Shown here: in pieces, positions 52,287-61,383 of the stretch
Position numbering within the stretch: position 1 is the first letter of the stretch
How the letters are laid out: every line of letters starts with the position of its first letter
Assembly: GCF_001613145.1 (NCBI RefSeq)
Contig: NZ_BDBU01000050.1
Coordinates: forward strand, 25,842 to 89,841
Origin: Nocardia jejuensis NBRC 103114
Lineage (GTDB): Bacteria > Actinomycetota > Actinomycetes > Mycobacteriales > Mycobacteriaceae
Length of the DNA: 64,000 nucleotides
Direction: 5' to 3'
Notes under the pieces: generated by a model
Database searches by the model: none
Seen by the model: the letters and a program-made list of their open reading frames with translations, nothing else
What the model was told of the DNA's origin: nothing
Position numbers and translations under genes: made by a program

Positions 52287-53135
52287 ATGTCCGATCGAAC
52301 CGCAGGCCAAACTTGGTCTGCGGCCCGACCACGGGAGAGAACGCTGAGCGTCACCACTTTAGCGGGCGAGTTCCACGCGCCTTCGCTTGATGACTTCTTC
52401 CCCAAGGCTGTGCTGTTCGCGGACACGCCTTTCGAGCTCGACCGCCTGATGCTCGTACGCATCCTGATGTCGGCTGTCCTGCTTGCGGTTATGTTCGCCG
52501 CATTCCGCAGGCCGCAGCTGGTTCCGCGCGGTCTGCAGAATGTCGCCGAATCCGGTCTGGTGTTCGTCAAGGAACAGATCTGCGACGAGGTCCTCGGCAA
52601 GGAATCCGGCAGGAAATTCTTCCCGCTGATCGCCACGATCTTCTTCTCGGTGCTGTTCCTGAACATCTCGGGAATCATTCCGGGCCTGAACATCTCCTCG
52701 AATGCCCGAATCGGATTCCCGCTGGTGCTGGCGATTCTCGCCTACATCACGTTCAACTACGTGGGTATCAAGAAGTACGGCTTCCTGAAGTACATGCGCT
52801 CGAGCATCGTCGTGCCGAATGTTCCGCCGGCCCTGCACCTGCTGCTGATTCCGATCGAGTTCATCTCGACCTTCATTCTGCGCCCCTTCACGATGACCGT
52901 CCGACTCATGGCCAACATGCTGGCGGGTCACATCATGCTGGTGCTGTTCTTCAGCGCCACCCAGTTCTTCCTGTTCGACGCCGCCTCCTGGATGAAGGTG
53001 TTCTCTCCGTTCTCGCTGCTCGCGGGCTTCGGCTTCACCCTCTTCGAAATCCTGGTGGTCTTCCTGCAGGCGTACGTGTTCGCGCTGCTGACCGCTGTGT
53101 ACATCGGTCTCGCGCAGCACGCCGACTCTCACTGA
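52287..53135 (+). CDS. atpB: ATP synthase subunit a
   Basis: Fo subunit a, about 265-282 residues, five to six membrane segments, forming the proton half-channels. Essential Arg206 is in TMTVRLMANMLAGHIML. Start is doubtful. ATG 52287 has no ribosome site and adds 19 unusual residues; CTG at 52344 has GGAG 6 nt upstream and gives LSVTTLAGEFHAPSLDD, the natural N-terminus. The coordinates use the ATG, but I favour CTG. Membrane parts include FFPLIATIFFSVLFLNISG and FGFTLFEILVVFLQAYVFAL. Confidence 0.93.
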   Translation: MSDRTAGQTWSAARPRERTLSVTTLAGEFHAPSLDDFFPKAVLFADTPFELDRLMLVRILMSAVLLAVMFAAFRRPQLVPRGLQNVAESGLVFVKEQICDEVLGKESGRKFFPLIATIFFSVLFLNISGIIPGLNISSNARIGFPLVLAILAYITFNYVGIKKYGFLKYMRSSIVVPNVPPALHLLLIPIEFISTFILRPFTMTVRLMANMLAGHIMLVLFFSATQFFLFDAASWMKVFSPFSLLAGFGFTLFEILVVFLQAYVFALLTAVYIGLAQHADSH

Positions 53136-53209
53136 CCGACCGGACTACACAAAAACCTGCTTCACACGCCGCCCGGCGGGTGGGCGACAGAAAGGGAATG
53201 GAACACCAG

Positions 53210-53455
53210 ATGAGCACCTTCTCGTACCTGGCCCAGGAAGTTGTCGAGACCAAGTCCAAGGGCTACGGCGCCATCGGCTACGGCCTCGCCGCGATCGGCC
53301 CCGGCATCGGCGTCGGCATTGTCGTCGGCAAGGCCATCGAGGGCATCGCCCGTCAGCCCGAGCTGCAGGGCACCATCCGGACCACCATGTTCCTGGGTAT
53401 CGCGTTCACCGAGGCCCTGGCACTGATCGGTCTCGTCGCCGGCTTCATCTTCTGA
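53210..53455 (+). CDS. atpE: ATP synthase subunit c
   Basis: 81-residue proteolipid of the rotor ring. Two membrane helices: the Gly-rich YGLAAIGPGIGVGIVVG and FLGIAFTEALALIGLVAGF; the proton-carrying carboxylate is Glu68 in FTEALAL; the polar loop is ARQPELQG. ATG 53210 is chosen for family length; AAAGGGA lies 12 nt upstream. An ATG at 53198 is nearer to it but leaves too little spacing. Confidence 0.96.
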   Translation: MSTFSYLAQEVVETKSKGYGAIGYGLAAIGPGIGVGIVVGKAIEGIARQPELQGTIRTTMFLGIAFTEALALIGLVAGFIF

Positions 53456-53468
53456 TTCGGGATCAGAG

Positions 53469-54026
53469 ATGAACCCCATCTATCTGGCGGCGGCTGAGGA
53501 GAGTTCTGACAAGAACCCCCTCATCCCCGAGCCGTATGACATTTTCTGGTCGGCGGTCTGCCTCCTGGTCATCGGATTCGCGTTCTACAAGTACGTGATT
53601 CCGCGTCTGACCAAGGTGCTCGACGAGCGCACGGAGAAGATCGAAGGCGGTATCGCCAAGGCCGAGATCGTTCAGGCCGAGGCGCAGGCAACCCTGCAGC
53701 AGTACCAGGAGCAGCTGGCCGAGGCTCGCCTCGAAGCCGCTCGCATCCGCGAGGAAGCTCGCACTCAGGGCCAGACGATTCTGGCTCAGATGCGCACCGA
53801 TGCCCAGGCCGAGGCCGACCGCATCGTGGCAGCGGGTCACTCGCAGCTCGAGGCTCAGCGCCAGCAGATCGTGACCGAGCTGCGTTCCGAGCTCGGCCGC
53901 ACCGCGGTCGACCTGGCCGAGAAGATCATCGGTCAGTCGGTGGCCGATGAGGCCAAGCAGGCGGCGTCGATCGACCGGTTCCTCCAGGAGCTGGACGCGA
54001 ACGCCGGCATCGGGGTCGGAAGGTAA
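53469..54026 (+). CDS. atpF: ATP synthase subunit b
   Basis: 185-residue stator subunit: one N-terminal membrane helix (IFWSAVCLLVIGFAFYKYVI) and a long charged coiled coil (AEIVQAEAQATLQQYQEQLA and on), ending in the delta-contact region AVDLAEKIIGQSV. Separate from delta, unlike the mycobacterial b-delta fusion. 13 bp after atpE; a Shine-Dalgarno-like AGAG precedes. Confidence 0.96.
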   Translation: MNPIYLAAAEESSDKNPLIPEPYDIFWSAVCLLVIGFAFYKYVIPRLTKVLDERTEKIEGGIAKAEIVQAEAQATLQQYQEQLAEARLEAARIREEARTQGQTILAQMRTDAQAEADRIVAAGHSQLEAQRQQIVTELRSELGRTAVDLAEKIIGQSVADEAKQAASIDRFLQELDANAGIGVGR

Positions 54027-54045
54027 CGAACCGAAAGTGGGAAGC

Positions 54046-54858
54046 ATGTACGCAGCGAGCCGTGAGGCGAGCTCCCGTGCGCGGGAAGCTCTTCGGGCCG
54101 CTCTGACCGGAAGCGACTCCGTCGCGGCCACGACGGGCGCCGAACTGTTCGCCGTTGTCGCCGTACTCGACGACCAGCGTTCGCTGCGTGTGGCGCTCGC
54201 GGATAAGTCGGTGGCGAGCTCGGCCCGCGCCGAGCTGGCCGAACGCCTGTTCGGCGGCAAGATCAGCGCGGCCACCCAGGCGGTGCTGACCACCGCGGTG
54301 GCCCAGGACTGGTCCCGCGCCCGCGATTTCGTCGACAGCCTGGTGCTGCTCGGCCGCGAGGCCCTGTTGCGTGCCGCGGAGGACCGCGGCCGTCTCGGCG
54401 CCGTCGAGGACGAGCTGTTCCGGCTGGGCCGCATCGTCGAGGACAACCCCTCGCTGGAGCAGGCGCTGACCGATCACGCCAAGCCGCTCGCGGCCAAGCG
54501 TGAACTGGTCCAGCGTCTGCTCGCGGGCAAGGTCGAGGACATCACGCTGGAGCTGGTTCAGCAGACCGTCGCCCGCAGCAAGAAGGGCGACATCGGCGAC
54601 GACTTCGACCATCTGTCCGACCTGGCCGCATCGCTCCGGGACCAGATCGTGGCGCACGTGCGCTCCGCGTCGGCCCTGACGACGCAGCAGCGCGAGCAGC
54701 TGGCGGCCTCGCTGCAGCGCATCTACGACAAGCCCGTCACGGTGCACGTGCAGGAAGACCCCAGCCTGCTGGCCGGTGTCGTCGTGCGCGTGGGCGACGA
54801 CCTGATCGACGGCAGCGCCGTCGGCCGACTGCAGCGCTTGCGGCAGTCTCTCGCCTGA
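54046..54858 (+). CDS. atpH: ATP synthase subunit delta
   Basis: 270-residue stator subunit linking b to the top of F1. N-terminal helical domain (AELFAVVAVLDDQRSLRVAL) and the conserved C-terminal VRSASALTTQQREQLAASL with LLAGVVVRVGDDLIDGS. Longer than the 177-residue E. coli form, as usual in actinobacteria. ATG 54046, 19 bp after atpF. Confidence 0.95.
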   Translation: MYAASREASSRAREALRAALTGSDSVAATTGAELFAVVAVLDDQRSLRVALADKSVASSARAELAERLFGGKISAATQAVLTTAVAQDWSRARDFVDSLVLLGREALLRAAEDRGRLGAVEDELFRLGRIVEDNPSLEQALTDHAKPLAAKRELVQRLLAGKVEDITLELVQQTVARSKKGDIGDDFDHLSDLAASLRDQIVAHVRSASALTTQQREQLAASLQRIYDKPVTVHVQEDPSLLAGVVVRVGDDLIDGSAVGRLQRLRQSLA

Positions 54859-54967
54859 GACTCACCGGCGGGCCGGTCCTTCGGCCGAGCCTTCCGGTAA
54901 GTCCGCGGAGACGCGAAAAGCGCACCAACACACCGACATTCGAGACCACAGCGAGAGCAGGAAGAAC

Positions 54968-56608
54968 ATGGCGGAGCTGACGATCTCCCCCGATGAGATC
55001 CGTAGCGCGATCGAGAGCTACACCCAGAACTACACCCCGGAGACCTCCGTCGAGGAGGTGGGCATCGTGACCGATACCGGTGACGGTATCGCCCACATCA
55101 GCGGCCTTCCGGGCGCGATGGCGAACGAACTGCTGGAATTCCCCGGCGGCGTCCTCGGCGTTGCGCTGAACCTGGAAGACACCAACATCGGTGCCGTCGT
55201 CCTGGGTGAGTTCGACACCATCGAGGAGGGCCAGCAGGTCCGTCGTACCGGCGACGTGCTCTCGGTCCCCGTAGGCGACAACTTCCTCGGCCGCGTCGTG
55301 AACCCGCTGGGTGCCCCGATCGACGGCCTGGGCGAGATCGAGGCCGACGAGCGTCGCGTGCTCGAGCTGCAGGCCGCCACCGTGCTGGAGCGCCAGCCGG
55401 TCGGTGAGCCCCTGGCCACCGGCATCACCGCGATCGACGCGCTGACCGCCATCGGCCGCGGCCAGCGTCAGCTCGTCATCGGCGACCGCAAGACCGGCAA
55501 GACCGCGGTCTGCATCGACGCGATCATCAACCAGAAGGCCAACTGGGCTTCGGGCGACGCGTCCAAGCAGGTGCGCTGCATCTACGTCGCGATCGGCCAG
55601 AAGGGTTCCACCATCGCGGGCGTCAAGGCCGCGCTGGAGGCCCACGGTGCGATGGAGTACACGACGATCGTCGCCGCTCCCGCCTCCGATTCCGCCGGCT
55701 TCAAATGGCTTGCGCCGTACACCGGTTCGGCCATCGGCCAGCACTGGATGTACCAGGGCAAGCACGTCCTGATCGTGTTCGACGACCTGTCCAAGCAGGC
55801 CGAGGCCTACCGCGCCATCTCGCTGCTGCTGCGTCGCCCGCCGGGCCGCGAGGCGTACCCGGGTGACGTCTTCTACCTGCACTCCCGTCTGCTGGAGCGT
55901 TGCGCGAAGCTCTCCGATGAGCTCGGTGCCGGTTCCATGACCGCGCTGCCGATCATCGAGACCAAGGCCAACGACGTGTCGGCGTTCATCCCGACCAACG
56001 TCATCTCGATCACCGACGGCCAGGTCTTCCTGGAGTCGGACCTGTTCAACAAGGGTGTCCGTCCCGCCATCAACGTCGGTATCTCCGTCTCCCGAGTCGG
56101 TGGCGCCGCGCAGACCAAGGCCATGAAGCAGGTCGCCGGTTCGCTGCGTCTGGAGCTGGCCTCCTACCGCGAGCTCGAGGCGTTCTCCGCCTTCGCCTCC
56201 GATCTGGATGCGGCCTCGCTGGCGCAGCTGGAGCGCGGCGCGCGCTGGGTCGAGCTGCTCAAGCAGGACCAGTACGCCCCGGTTTCCGTTGAGGACCAGG
56301 TCATTTCGCTGTTCCTAGTCGACGCGGGCTACTACGACTCGGTGCCGGTCGGCGACGTTCGTCGCTTCAACGGCGAGCTGCTGGAGTTCCTGCACGCCAG
56401 CGTGCAGTCCTCCTTCGACGCTCTGCAGGGTGGCGCGAAGAAGGTCGAGGGCGAGACCGCCGAGTCCTTCAAGACCGCGACCGACAAGTTCAAGCAGGGC
56501 TTCCTCGCTTCGGACGGCAGCCGCGTCGTGAACGAGGCCGAGGCCGGCAAGCTCGACCACGAAGAGGTCGAGTCGCTGTCCGTCACTCGCAAGCACGTCG
56601 AGAAGTAA
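54968..56608 (+). CDS. atpA: ATP synthase subunit alpha
   Basis: 546-residue non-catalytic F1 subunit. P-loop VIGDRKTGKTAVCID; the Arg-finger region ISVSRVGGAAQTKAM; LLRRPPGREAYPGDVFYLHS. The C-terminal extension of about 35 residues (LDHEEVESLSVTRKHVEK) is a mycolate-actinobacterial feature; in mycobacteria the corresponding tail suppresses ATP hydrolysis. Start ATG 54968. Confidence 0.98.
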   Translation: MAELTISPDEIRSAIESYTQNYTPETSVEEVGIVTDTGDGIAHISGLPGAMANELLEFPGGVLGVALNLEDTNIGAVVLGEFDTIEEGQQVRRTGDVLSVPVGDNFLGRVVNPLGAPIDGLGEIEADERRVLELQAATVLERQPVGEPLATGITAIDALTAIGRGQRQLVIGDRKTGKTAVCIDAIINQKANWASGDASKQVRCIYVAIGQKGSTIAGVKAALEAHGAMEYTTIVAAPASDSAGFKWLAPYTGSAIGQHWMYQGKHVLIVFDDLSKQAEAYRAISLLLRRPPGREAYPGDVFYLHSRLLERCAKLSDELGAGSMTALPIIETKANDVSAFIPTNVISITDGQVFLESDLFNKGVRPAINVGISVSRVGGAAQTKAMKQVAGSLRLELASYRELEAFSAFASDLDAASLAQLERGARWVELLKQDQYAPVSVEDQVISLFLVDAGYYDSVPVGDVRRFNGELLEFLHASVQSSFDALQGGAKKVEGETAESFKTATDKFKQGFLASDGSRVVNEAEAGKLDHEEVESLSVTRKHVEK

Positions 56609-56666
56609 GAACGGCGACAGCGATGCGAATGACTGACTCGAGCAACGAAGGGAGTGTGAACCGCTA

Positions 56667-57638
56667 ATGCCAAGCGTGCGCGAACTGCGCTCCCGAATTC
56701 GTTCCGTGAGCTCGATCAAGAAGATCACCAAAGCGCAGGAGCTGATCGCGACCTCGCGAATCAGCAAGGCGCAGGCCCGGGTCGCGGCGGCCAAGCCGTA
56801 CGCGGAGGAGATCACCAAGGTACTCGCCGAATTGGCAAGTGCCAGTGGCAATCTCACCCATCCGCTGCTCACCGAGCGTCCGAATGCGCGGCGTGCCGCG
56901 GTACTGGTGATCACCAGTGACCGCGGTATGTGCGGTGGCTACAACTCGAATGTGCTCAAGCGCACCGAGGAGCTGCTGACCACGCTGCGTGCCGAGGGCA
57001 AAGAGCCGGTGCTGTACGTGATGGGCGCCAAGGGCCTGACCTTCTACACCTTCCGTAAGCGTGATGTGAACGGATCGTGGACCGGCTTCTCGCAGTCGCC
57101 GAACTATGTGGACGCCTCCTCGGCGTGCAACCACCTGGTCGAGGCGTTCATGGCGGGTGCCGACGGTGAAGTGGCCGCCCCGCACGGGGAGGGCACCATG
57201 GCCGGTGTCGATGAACTGCACATCGTCTACACGCGTTTCGTGTCGATGCTGTCGCAGGTGCCCGAGGTTCGCCGCCTGGCTCCCATTCAGGTGAGCTATG
57301 TGGAAGAGAACTTCGAACTGGGTGAGGACAGCTTCTCCGACTCCGAGTCGGCGGATGTCCACGCGCAGTACGAGTTCGAGCCGGATGCGGATGTCCTGCT
57401 GGGCGCGCTGCTGCCGAAGTACATCAACACTCGGATCTACTCGTCGCTGCTCGACGCGGCGGCATCGGAGTCGGCTGCGCGCCGCACCGCGATGAAGGCG
57501 GCCACCGACAACGCGACGGATCTGGTGAATTCACTGACCCGTACCGCGAACTCGCTGCGCCAGGCCGGAATCACGCAGGAAATCACGGAAATCGTCGGTG
57601 GCGCCAACGCGCTGGCGTCGTCCTCGGACCGCGACTAG
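56667..57638 (+). CDS. atpG: ATP synthase subunit gamma
   Basis: 323-residue central stalk. N-terminal helix SVRELRSRIRSVSSIKKITK, then TSDRGMCGGYNSNVLK, and C-terminal helix ARRTAMKAATDNATDLVN with the family end LTRTANSLRQAGITQEITEI. ATG 56667 follows GAAGGGAG. Slightly long (E. coli 287), with an acidic insert near LGEDSFSDSESADVH, as found in mycobacteria. Confidence 0.97.
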   Translation: MPSVRELRSRIRSVSSIKKITKAQELIATSRISKAQARVAAAKPYAEEITKVLAELASASGNLTHPLLTERPNARRAAVLVITSDRGMCGGYNSNVLKRTEELLTTLRAEGKEPVLYVMGAKGLTFYTFRKRDVNGSWTGFSQSPNYVDASSACNHLVEAFMAGADGEVAAPHGEGTMAGVDELHIVYTRFVSMLSQVPEVRRLAPIQVSYVEENFELGEDSFSDSESADVHAQYEFEPDADVLLGALLPKYINTRIYSSLLDAAASESAARRTAMKAATDNATDLVNSLTRTANSLRQAGITQEITEIVGGANALASSSDRD

Positions 57639-57654
57639 ACACGGAAGAGAAGCA

Positions 57655-59097
57655 ATGACCGCAGCTGTCACTAAAGAAACCCGGGTGGGCGCTGGCACCG
57701 GCCGCGTCTCCCGTGTCATCGGCCCCGTCGTGGACGTCGAGTTCCCGCGCGGGTCCATCCCCGAGCTCTACAACGCGCTGAACGTGGATATCGCGCTCGC
57801 GTCCGTTGCCAAGACGCTGACCCTCGAGGTCGCACAGCACCTGGGCGACAACATCGTTCGCACCATCTCCATGCAGCCGACCGACGGTCTGGTGCGCGGG
57901 GTCGAGGTGCGCGACACCGGCAAGCCGATCTCGGTTCCCGTCGGCGATGTCGTCAAGGGCCACGTCTTCAACGCCCTGGGCGATTGCCTGGACACCCCCG
58001 GCCTCGGCCGCGACGGCGAGCAGTGGGGCATCCACCGCCAGCCGCCCGCCTTCGACCAGCTCGAGGGTAAGACCGAGATCCTGGAGACCGGCGTCAAGGT
58101 CATCGACCTGCTGACCCCGTACGTCAAGGGTGGAAAGATCGGTCTGTTCGGTGGCGCCGGTGTCGGCAAGACCGTTCTGATCCAGGAGATGATCACCCGT
58201 ATCGCTCGCGAGTTCTCCGGCACCTCGGTGTTCGCGGGCGTCGGTGAGCGTACCCGTGAGGGCACCGACCTCCACCTGGAAATGGAAGAGATGGGCGTCC
58301 TTCAGGACACCGCCCTCGTCTTCGGCCAGATGGACGAGCCGCCGGGCACGCGTATGCGCGTCGCCCTGTCGGCCCTGACCATGGCGGAGTACTTCCGCGA
58401 TGTGCAGAACCAGGACGTGTTGCTCTTCATCGACAACATCTTCCGGTTCACCCAGGCCGGCTCCGAGGTCTCGACCCTGCTGGGTCGCATGCCCTCGGCC
58501 GTGGGTTACCAGCCCACCCTGGCGGACGAGATGGGTCAGCTCCAGGAGCGGATCACCTCGACCCGTGGTCGCTCGATCACCTCGATGCAGGCGATCTACG
58601 TCCCCGCCGACGACTACACCGACCCGGCGCCGGCGACCACCTTCGCCCACCTGGACGCGACGACCGAGCTTTCCCGCCCGATCTCGCAGAAGGGCATCTA
58701 CCCGGCCGTCGACCCGCTGACCTCGACCTCTCGTATCCTCGAGGCGTCGATCGTCGGCGACCGTCACTTCCAGGTGGCCAACGAGGTCAAGCGGATCCTG
58801 CAGAAGTACAAGGAACTGCAGGACATCATCGCCATCCTCGGCATGGACGAGCTCTCCGAAGGCGACAAGGTCCTCGTGGGCCGTGCCCGTCGTCTGGAGA
58901 AGTTCCTCGGCCAGAACTTCATCGTCGCCGAGAAGTTCACCGGCCAGGAAGGTTCCGTCGTTCCGCTGGAGCAGACGATCGACGACTTCGATCGCGTCTG
59001 CAAGGGCGAGTTCGACCACCTGCCCGAGCAGGCGTTCAACTCCTGTGGTGGCCTGGACGACGTCGAGGCCGCTGCGAAGAAGATCGCCGGGAAGTAG
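57655..59097 (+). CDS. atpD: ATP synthase subunit beta
   Basis: 480-residue catalytic F1 subunit. Walker A GLFGGAGVGKTVLIQEM, catalytic Glu in AGVGERTREGTDL, Walker B VLLFIDNIFRFTQ. The lever motif normally DELSEED reads DELSEGD here, with Gly at residue 403. ATG 57655 follows GGAAGAG, 16 bp after atpG; the epsilon gene follows after 6 bp. Confidence 0.98.
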   Translation: MTAAVTKETRVGAGTGRVSRVIGPVVDVEFPRGSIPELYNALNVDIALASVAKTLTLEVAQHLGDNIVRTISMQPTDGLVRGVEVRDTGKPISVPVGDVVKGHVFNALGDCLDTPGLGRDGEQWGIHRQPPAFDQLEGKTEILETGVKVIDLLTPYVKGGKIGLFGGAGVGKTVLIQEMITRIAREFSGTSVFAGVGERTREGTDLHLEMEEMGVLQDTALVFGQMDEPPGTRMRVALSALTMAEYFRDVQNQDVLLFIDNIFRFTQAGSEVSTLLGRMPSAVGYQPTLADEMGQLQERITSTRGRSITSMQAIYVPADDYTDPAPATTFAHLDATTELSRPISQKGIYPAVDPLTSTSRILEASIVGDRHFQVANEVKRILQKYKELQDIIAILGMDELSEGDKVLVGRARRLEKFLGQNFIVAEKFTGQEGSVVPLEQTIDDFDRVCKGEFDHLPEQAFNSCGGLDDVEAAAKKIAGK

Positions 59098-59103
59098 TCA
59101 GCC

Positions 59104-59478
59104 ATGGCAGATATGTCAGTTGACCTGGTCGCCGTCGAGCGGCAGCTGTGGTCCGGGCGGGCGTCCTTCGTCTCCGCTCAGACCACGGAGGGCGAGATCG
59201 GCATCCTGGCCGGCCACGAACCGCTGCTCGGTCAGCTGGTCGAGGGCGGCACGGTGACCATCGTGTCCGACTCCGACGAGCGCATCGTCGCGGCCGTGCA
59301 CGGCGGATTCTTCTCGGTGACCGCCGATTCGGTCCGCGTGCTGGCCGAATCCGCTGATTTCGCGGGCGATATCGACGAGGCGGCCGCCAAGGCCGTGCTC
59401 GCCGATCCCGACGCGAGCCCGGCGGCGCAGGCCAAGGCGCAGGGGCAGATTCGTGCTCTGTCCAAGGCCGGCGAATAG
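59104..59478 (+). CDS. atpC: ATP synthase subunit epsilon
   Basis: 124-residue F1 subunit: N-terminal beta sandwich (VDLVAVERQLWSGRASFVSA, GEIGILAGHEPLLGQLV, AAVHGGFFSVTADSVRVLAE) and a short C-terminal helical part. It modulates rotation and ATP hydrolysis. Last gene of the operon, followed by a strong terminator. Confidence 0.96.
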   Translation: MADMSVDLVAVERQLWSGRASFVSAQTTEGEIGILAGHEPLLGQLVEGGTVTIVSDSDERIVAAVHGGFFSVTADSVRVLAESADFAGDIDEAAAKAVLADPDASPAAQAKAQGQIRALSKAGE

Positions 59479-59531
59479 CGGGTAGGTCCGCCGTGTAGTC
59501 GGCAGACCGGCGAGTTTCACTCGGCAATCGA

Positions 59532-59571
59532 GCGGCGGCCCCAGGAATTCTCCTGGGGCCGTCGCTTTTTT
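59532..59571 (+). terminator. Intrinsic terminator of the atp operon
   Basis: Stem CGGCCCCAGGA / TCCTGGGGCCG extended by GCGG/TCGC, loop ATTC, followed directly by six T. Confidence 0.94.
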
Positions 59572-59810
59572 CGTATTTCGGTGTCGGCAGCGGATTTCGC
59601 GACACTCCTGCTACCCGCGAATACACCTCCGATGGTGACCGGAATTACATAATGTGGTTGAATCTTCTCGCCGGTCGATGGGTGTGGTCTGAAGCATCTG
59701 GTTAAACCCCGGCTATTACAAGCACTTCCAGCTTTACCTCAACGAGTTGCCGCAGCGTGGTCGTACTCGGTTCCGTCCGGGTGCGACCCGTCACGATGAG
59801 CGAGGGGTGA
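59572..59810. other. Promoter region of the porin genes
   Basis: About 240 bp between the atp terminator and the first MspA gene. AT-rich compared with the rest (GAATTACATAATGTGGTTGAA around 59640), the expected place of the promoter. No gene or palindrome I can defend. Confidence 0.35.
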
Positions 59811-60476
59811 ATGAGCGGATTTCGGATTTCGGATCGGACGCGGGTGCTCCGCGCGATAGTGATGACGACAGCGGCCGCAATTGTCGCGATCGGATTCTTT
59901 TCTCCAGGTGCGGCATCCGCCGACGCGGTGGTGCCCCTGCCCGACGGGCACATCGAGGGTCCCGGCGTGAAGATCACCAGTCGTGGTGAGCGCGCGATCA
60001 TTTCGGCCTCGCTGGCATCCAACGGCGCCGGTCGATCCTCGTGGCTCAGCGGCTCGGTCACCGCCGAGGTGGAGACGCCGGACGGCGCCGTGGGGCCCAA
60101 CAACGGTCCGCTGAACTTCCCGGGCACCAATGACTCGGGCACACACGGGTCGTCGAATCTCACGGTCGGATACATCGTCGGTTGTCAGGTGGCGCTGGGA
60201 AGTCTCAGCGCCAATACGGCTTTCACGATCAGCACCACGCCGACCCTCGTGGGCGGATTCAGTTTTCCGCTGTCGCCCGGGGAAGTGAAGTGGTTGGCGA
60301 TCAACAACATCGAGTTGGTCAAGAGCGGTACCTACACCATCCAATATCAGGACGTACCGATGGATATCCAGGGCTGCGCGGGATACGCACAGGCCCGTCA
60401 GTTCTCCGTGGTCGAGATCATCGGCGCGGACTACGCCAAGGTCACCCTCTACGGGCAGCCGTTCAGCATCGGTTGA
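59811..60476 (+). CDS. MspA-family cell-wall porin, first copy
   Basis: A 221-residue exported protein: Sec signal (VLRAIVMTTAAAIVAIGFF, cleavage after ASA), then an MspA-type beta domain with VPLPDGHIEGPGVKITSRG, SNLTVGYIVGCQVALGSL and the C-terminal strand KVTLYGQPFSIG, equivalent to TYGEPWNMN of M. smegmatis MspA. Such proteins form octameric channels in the mycolate outer membrane for small hydrophilic solutes. Two conserved cysteines (VGCQV, QGCAGYAQAR), absent from MspA, could form a disulfide. GAGGGGTGA precedes ATG 59811. Nocardia farcinica NfpA/NfpB form a mixed channel; this pair may do the same (inference). Confidence 0.9.
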   Translation: MSGFRISDRTRVLRAIVMTTAAAIVAIGFFSPGAASADAVVPLPDGHIEGPGVKITSRGERAIISASLASNGAGRSSWLSGSVTAEVETPDGAVGPNNGPLNFPGTNDSGTHGSSNLTVGYIVGCQVALGSLSANTAFTISTTPTLVGGFSFPLSPGEVKWLAINNIELVKSGTYTIQYQDVPMDIQGCAGYAQARQFSVVEIIGADYAKVTLYGQPFSIG

Positions 60477-60503
60477 TCTCGAACTCCGACACGAAGGGAT
60501 CGA

Positions 60504-61193
60504 ATGTTCGGCACTGACAAATATCCCCGGATCGGCAGGCTTTTCGGCGTGGCTCTGGCCGTGGCCGTGGCATCCGGGATCGGCACGCCCGGTACCGCGA
60601 GCGCCGACACCTTCGTTCCGCTGCCGGGCGGGGTGCTCACCCGTGAACTGCCGGACGGCACCGTGATCACCATTCGCATCGAGGGTGAATCGGCGAAGAT
60701 CAGCGGTTCCATGGGCGCGACGCCGATGCATCGCAACGTGTGGACCACCGGTCGCGGCGTGATCGACCTCGTCGGTCCGAGTGCGGTCGGTTCGACGATC
60801 AAGATCTCGCCCGGATACGTGGTTGGCTGTCAGGTGGACATCAGCTCGCTCTCACCGAGTGAGAACGCGAGCGAATCGGCCACCGTGGGAAGCCAGCCCA
60901 GCCTGGGATTGCCCTCCGAGACCACGGGCGCGGGCATCACGCTCGGGCCGGGGCAGGCCACGGCCCGACTGATGCTCGATCTCGAGAAGCCGGACGACTA
61001 CGGCATGGAATCGCACAAGCGCTACAACAAGGTTCCGGGTCCGCATGCCAGCGTCACCTGGGTCGACGAGACGTTCTCGGTGGACGGTTGCGGCGGGTAC
61101 GCGCAGGCGCGTTCGTTCGTGCTGGCCGAGGTGGACACCACCACCTTCATCGGCAATCTGGCCCTGTGGGGCCAGCCGTTCAGCATCGGCTGA
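60504..61193 (+). CDS. MspA-family cell-wall porin, second copy
   Basis: A 229-residue paralogue of the preceding gene, 27 bp downstream. Signal RLFGVALAVAVASGIG, cleavage after ASA; the mature part starts DTFVPLPGGVLTRELPDGT. It shares SPGYVVGCQVDISSL, VDGCGGYAQARSF and the end LWGQPFSIG with copy one, including both cysteines. It has an extra polar region (LEKPDDYGMESHKRYNKVPG). Tandem layout suggests co-expression and hetero-oligomerisation. The stop codon lies in a 21-bp tandem duplication. Confidence 0.9.
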   Translation: MFGTDKYPRIGRLFGVALAVAVASGIGTPGTASADTFVPLPGGVLTRELPDGTVITIRIEGESAKISGSMGATPMHRNVWTTGRGVIDLVGPSAVGSTIKISPGYVVGCQVDISSLSPSENASESATVGSQPSLGLPSETTGAGITLGPGQATARLMLDLEKPDDYGMESHKRYNKVPGPHASVTWVDETFSVDGCGGYAQARSFVLAEVDTTTFIGNLALWGQPFSIG

Positions 61194-61226
61194 GCGCCCC
61201 GAACGATCGGCTGAGCGCTCCGAAAG
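61185..61226 (+). repeat. 21-bp tandem duplication spanning the second porin stop
   Basis: Two 21-bp units at 61185 and 61206 (ATCGGCTGAGCGCCCCGAAC and a near copy). Each contains TGA; 21 is a multiple of 3, so the second TGA is in frame and the last codons IG are repeated before it. Confidence 0.9.
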
Positions 61227-61383
61227 CAGCCGCGTACGTCACATTCGGTGGATGGCTCGGCTCCGCGTTTCAACGGTCAGTAGTATCGACCGATAAGCGC
61301 GGGCCGCGCCCCTTCGCCGGACAAGTTCCGGCGGGCGGGTCGCCCGGTGAACGTTCCAACGGCGCGAATGTGAAGGAGCAACA

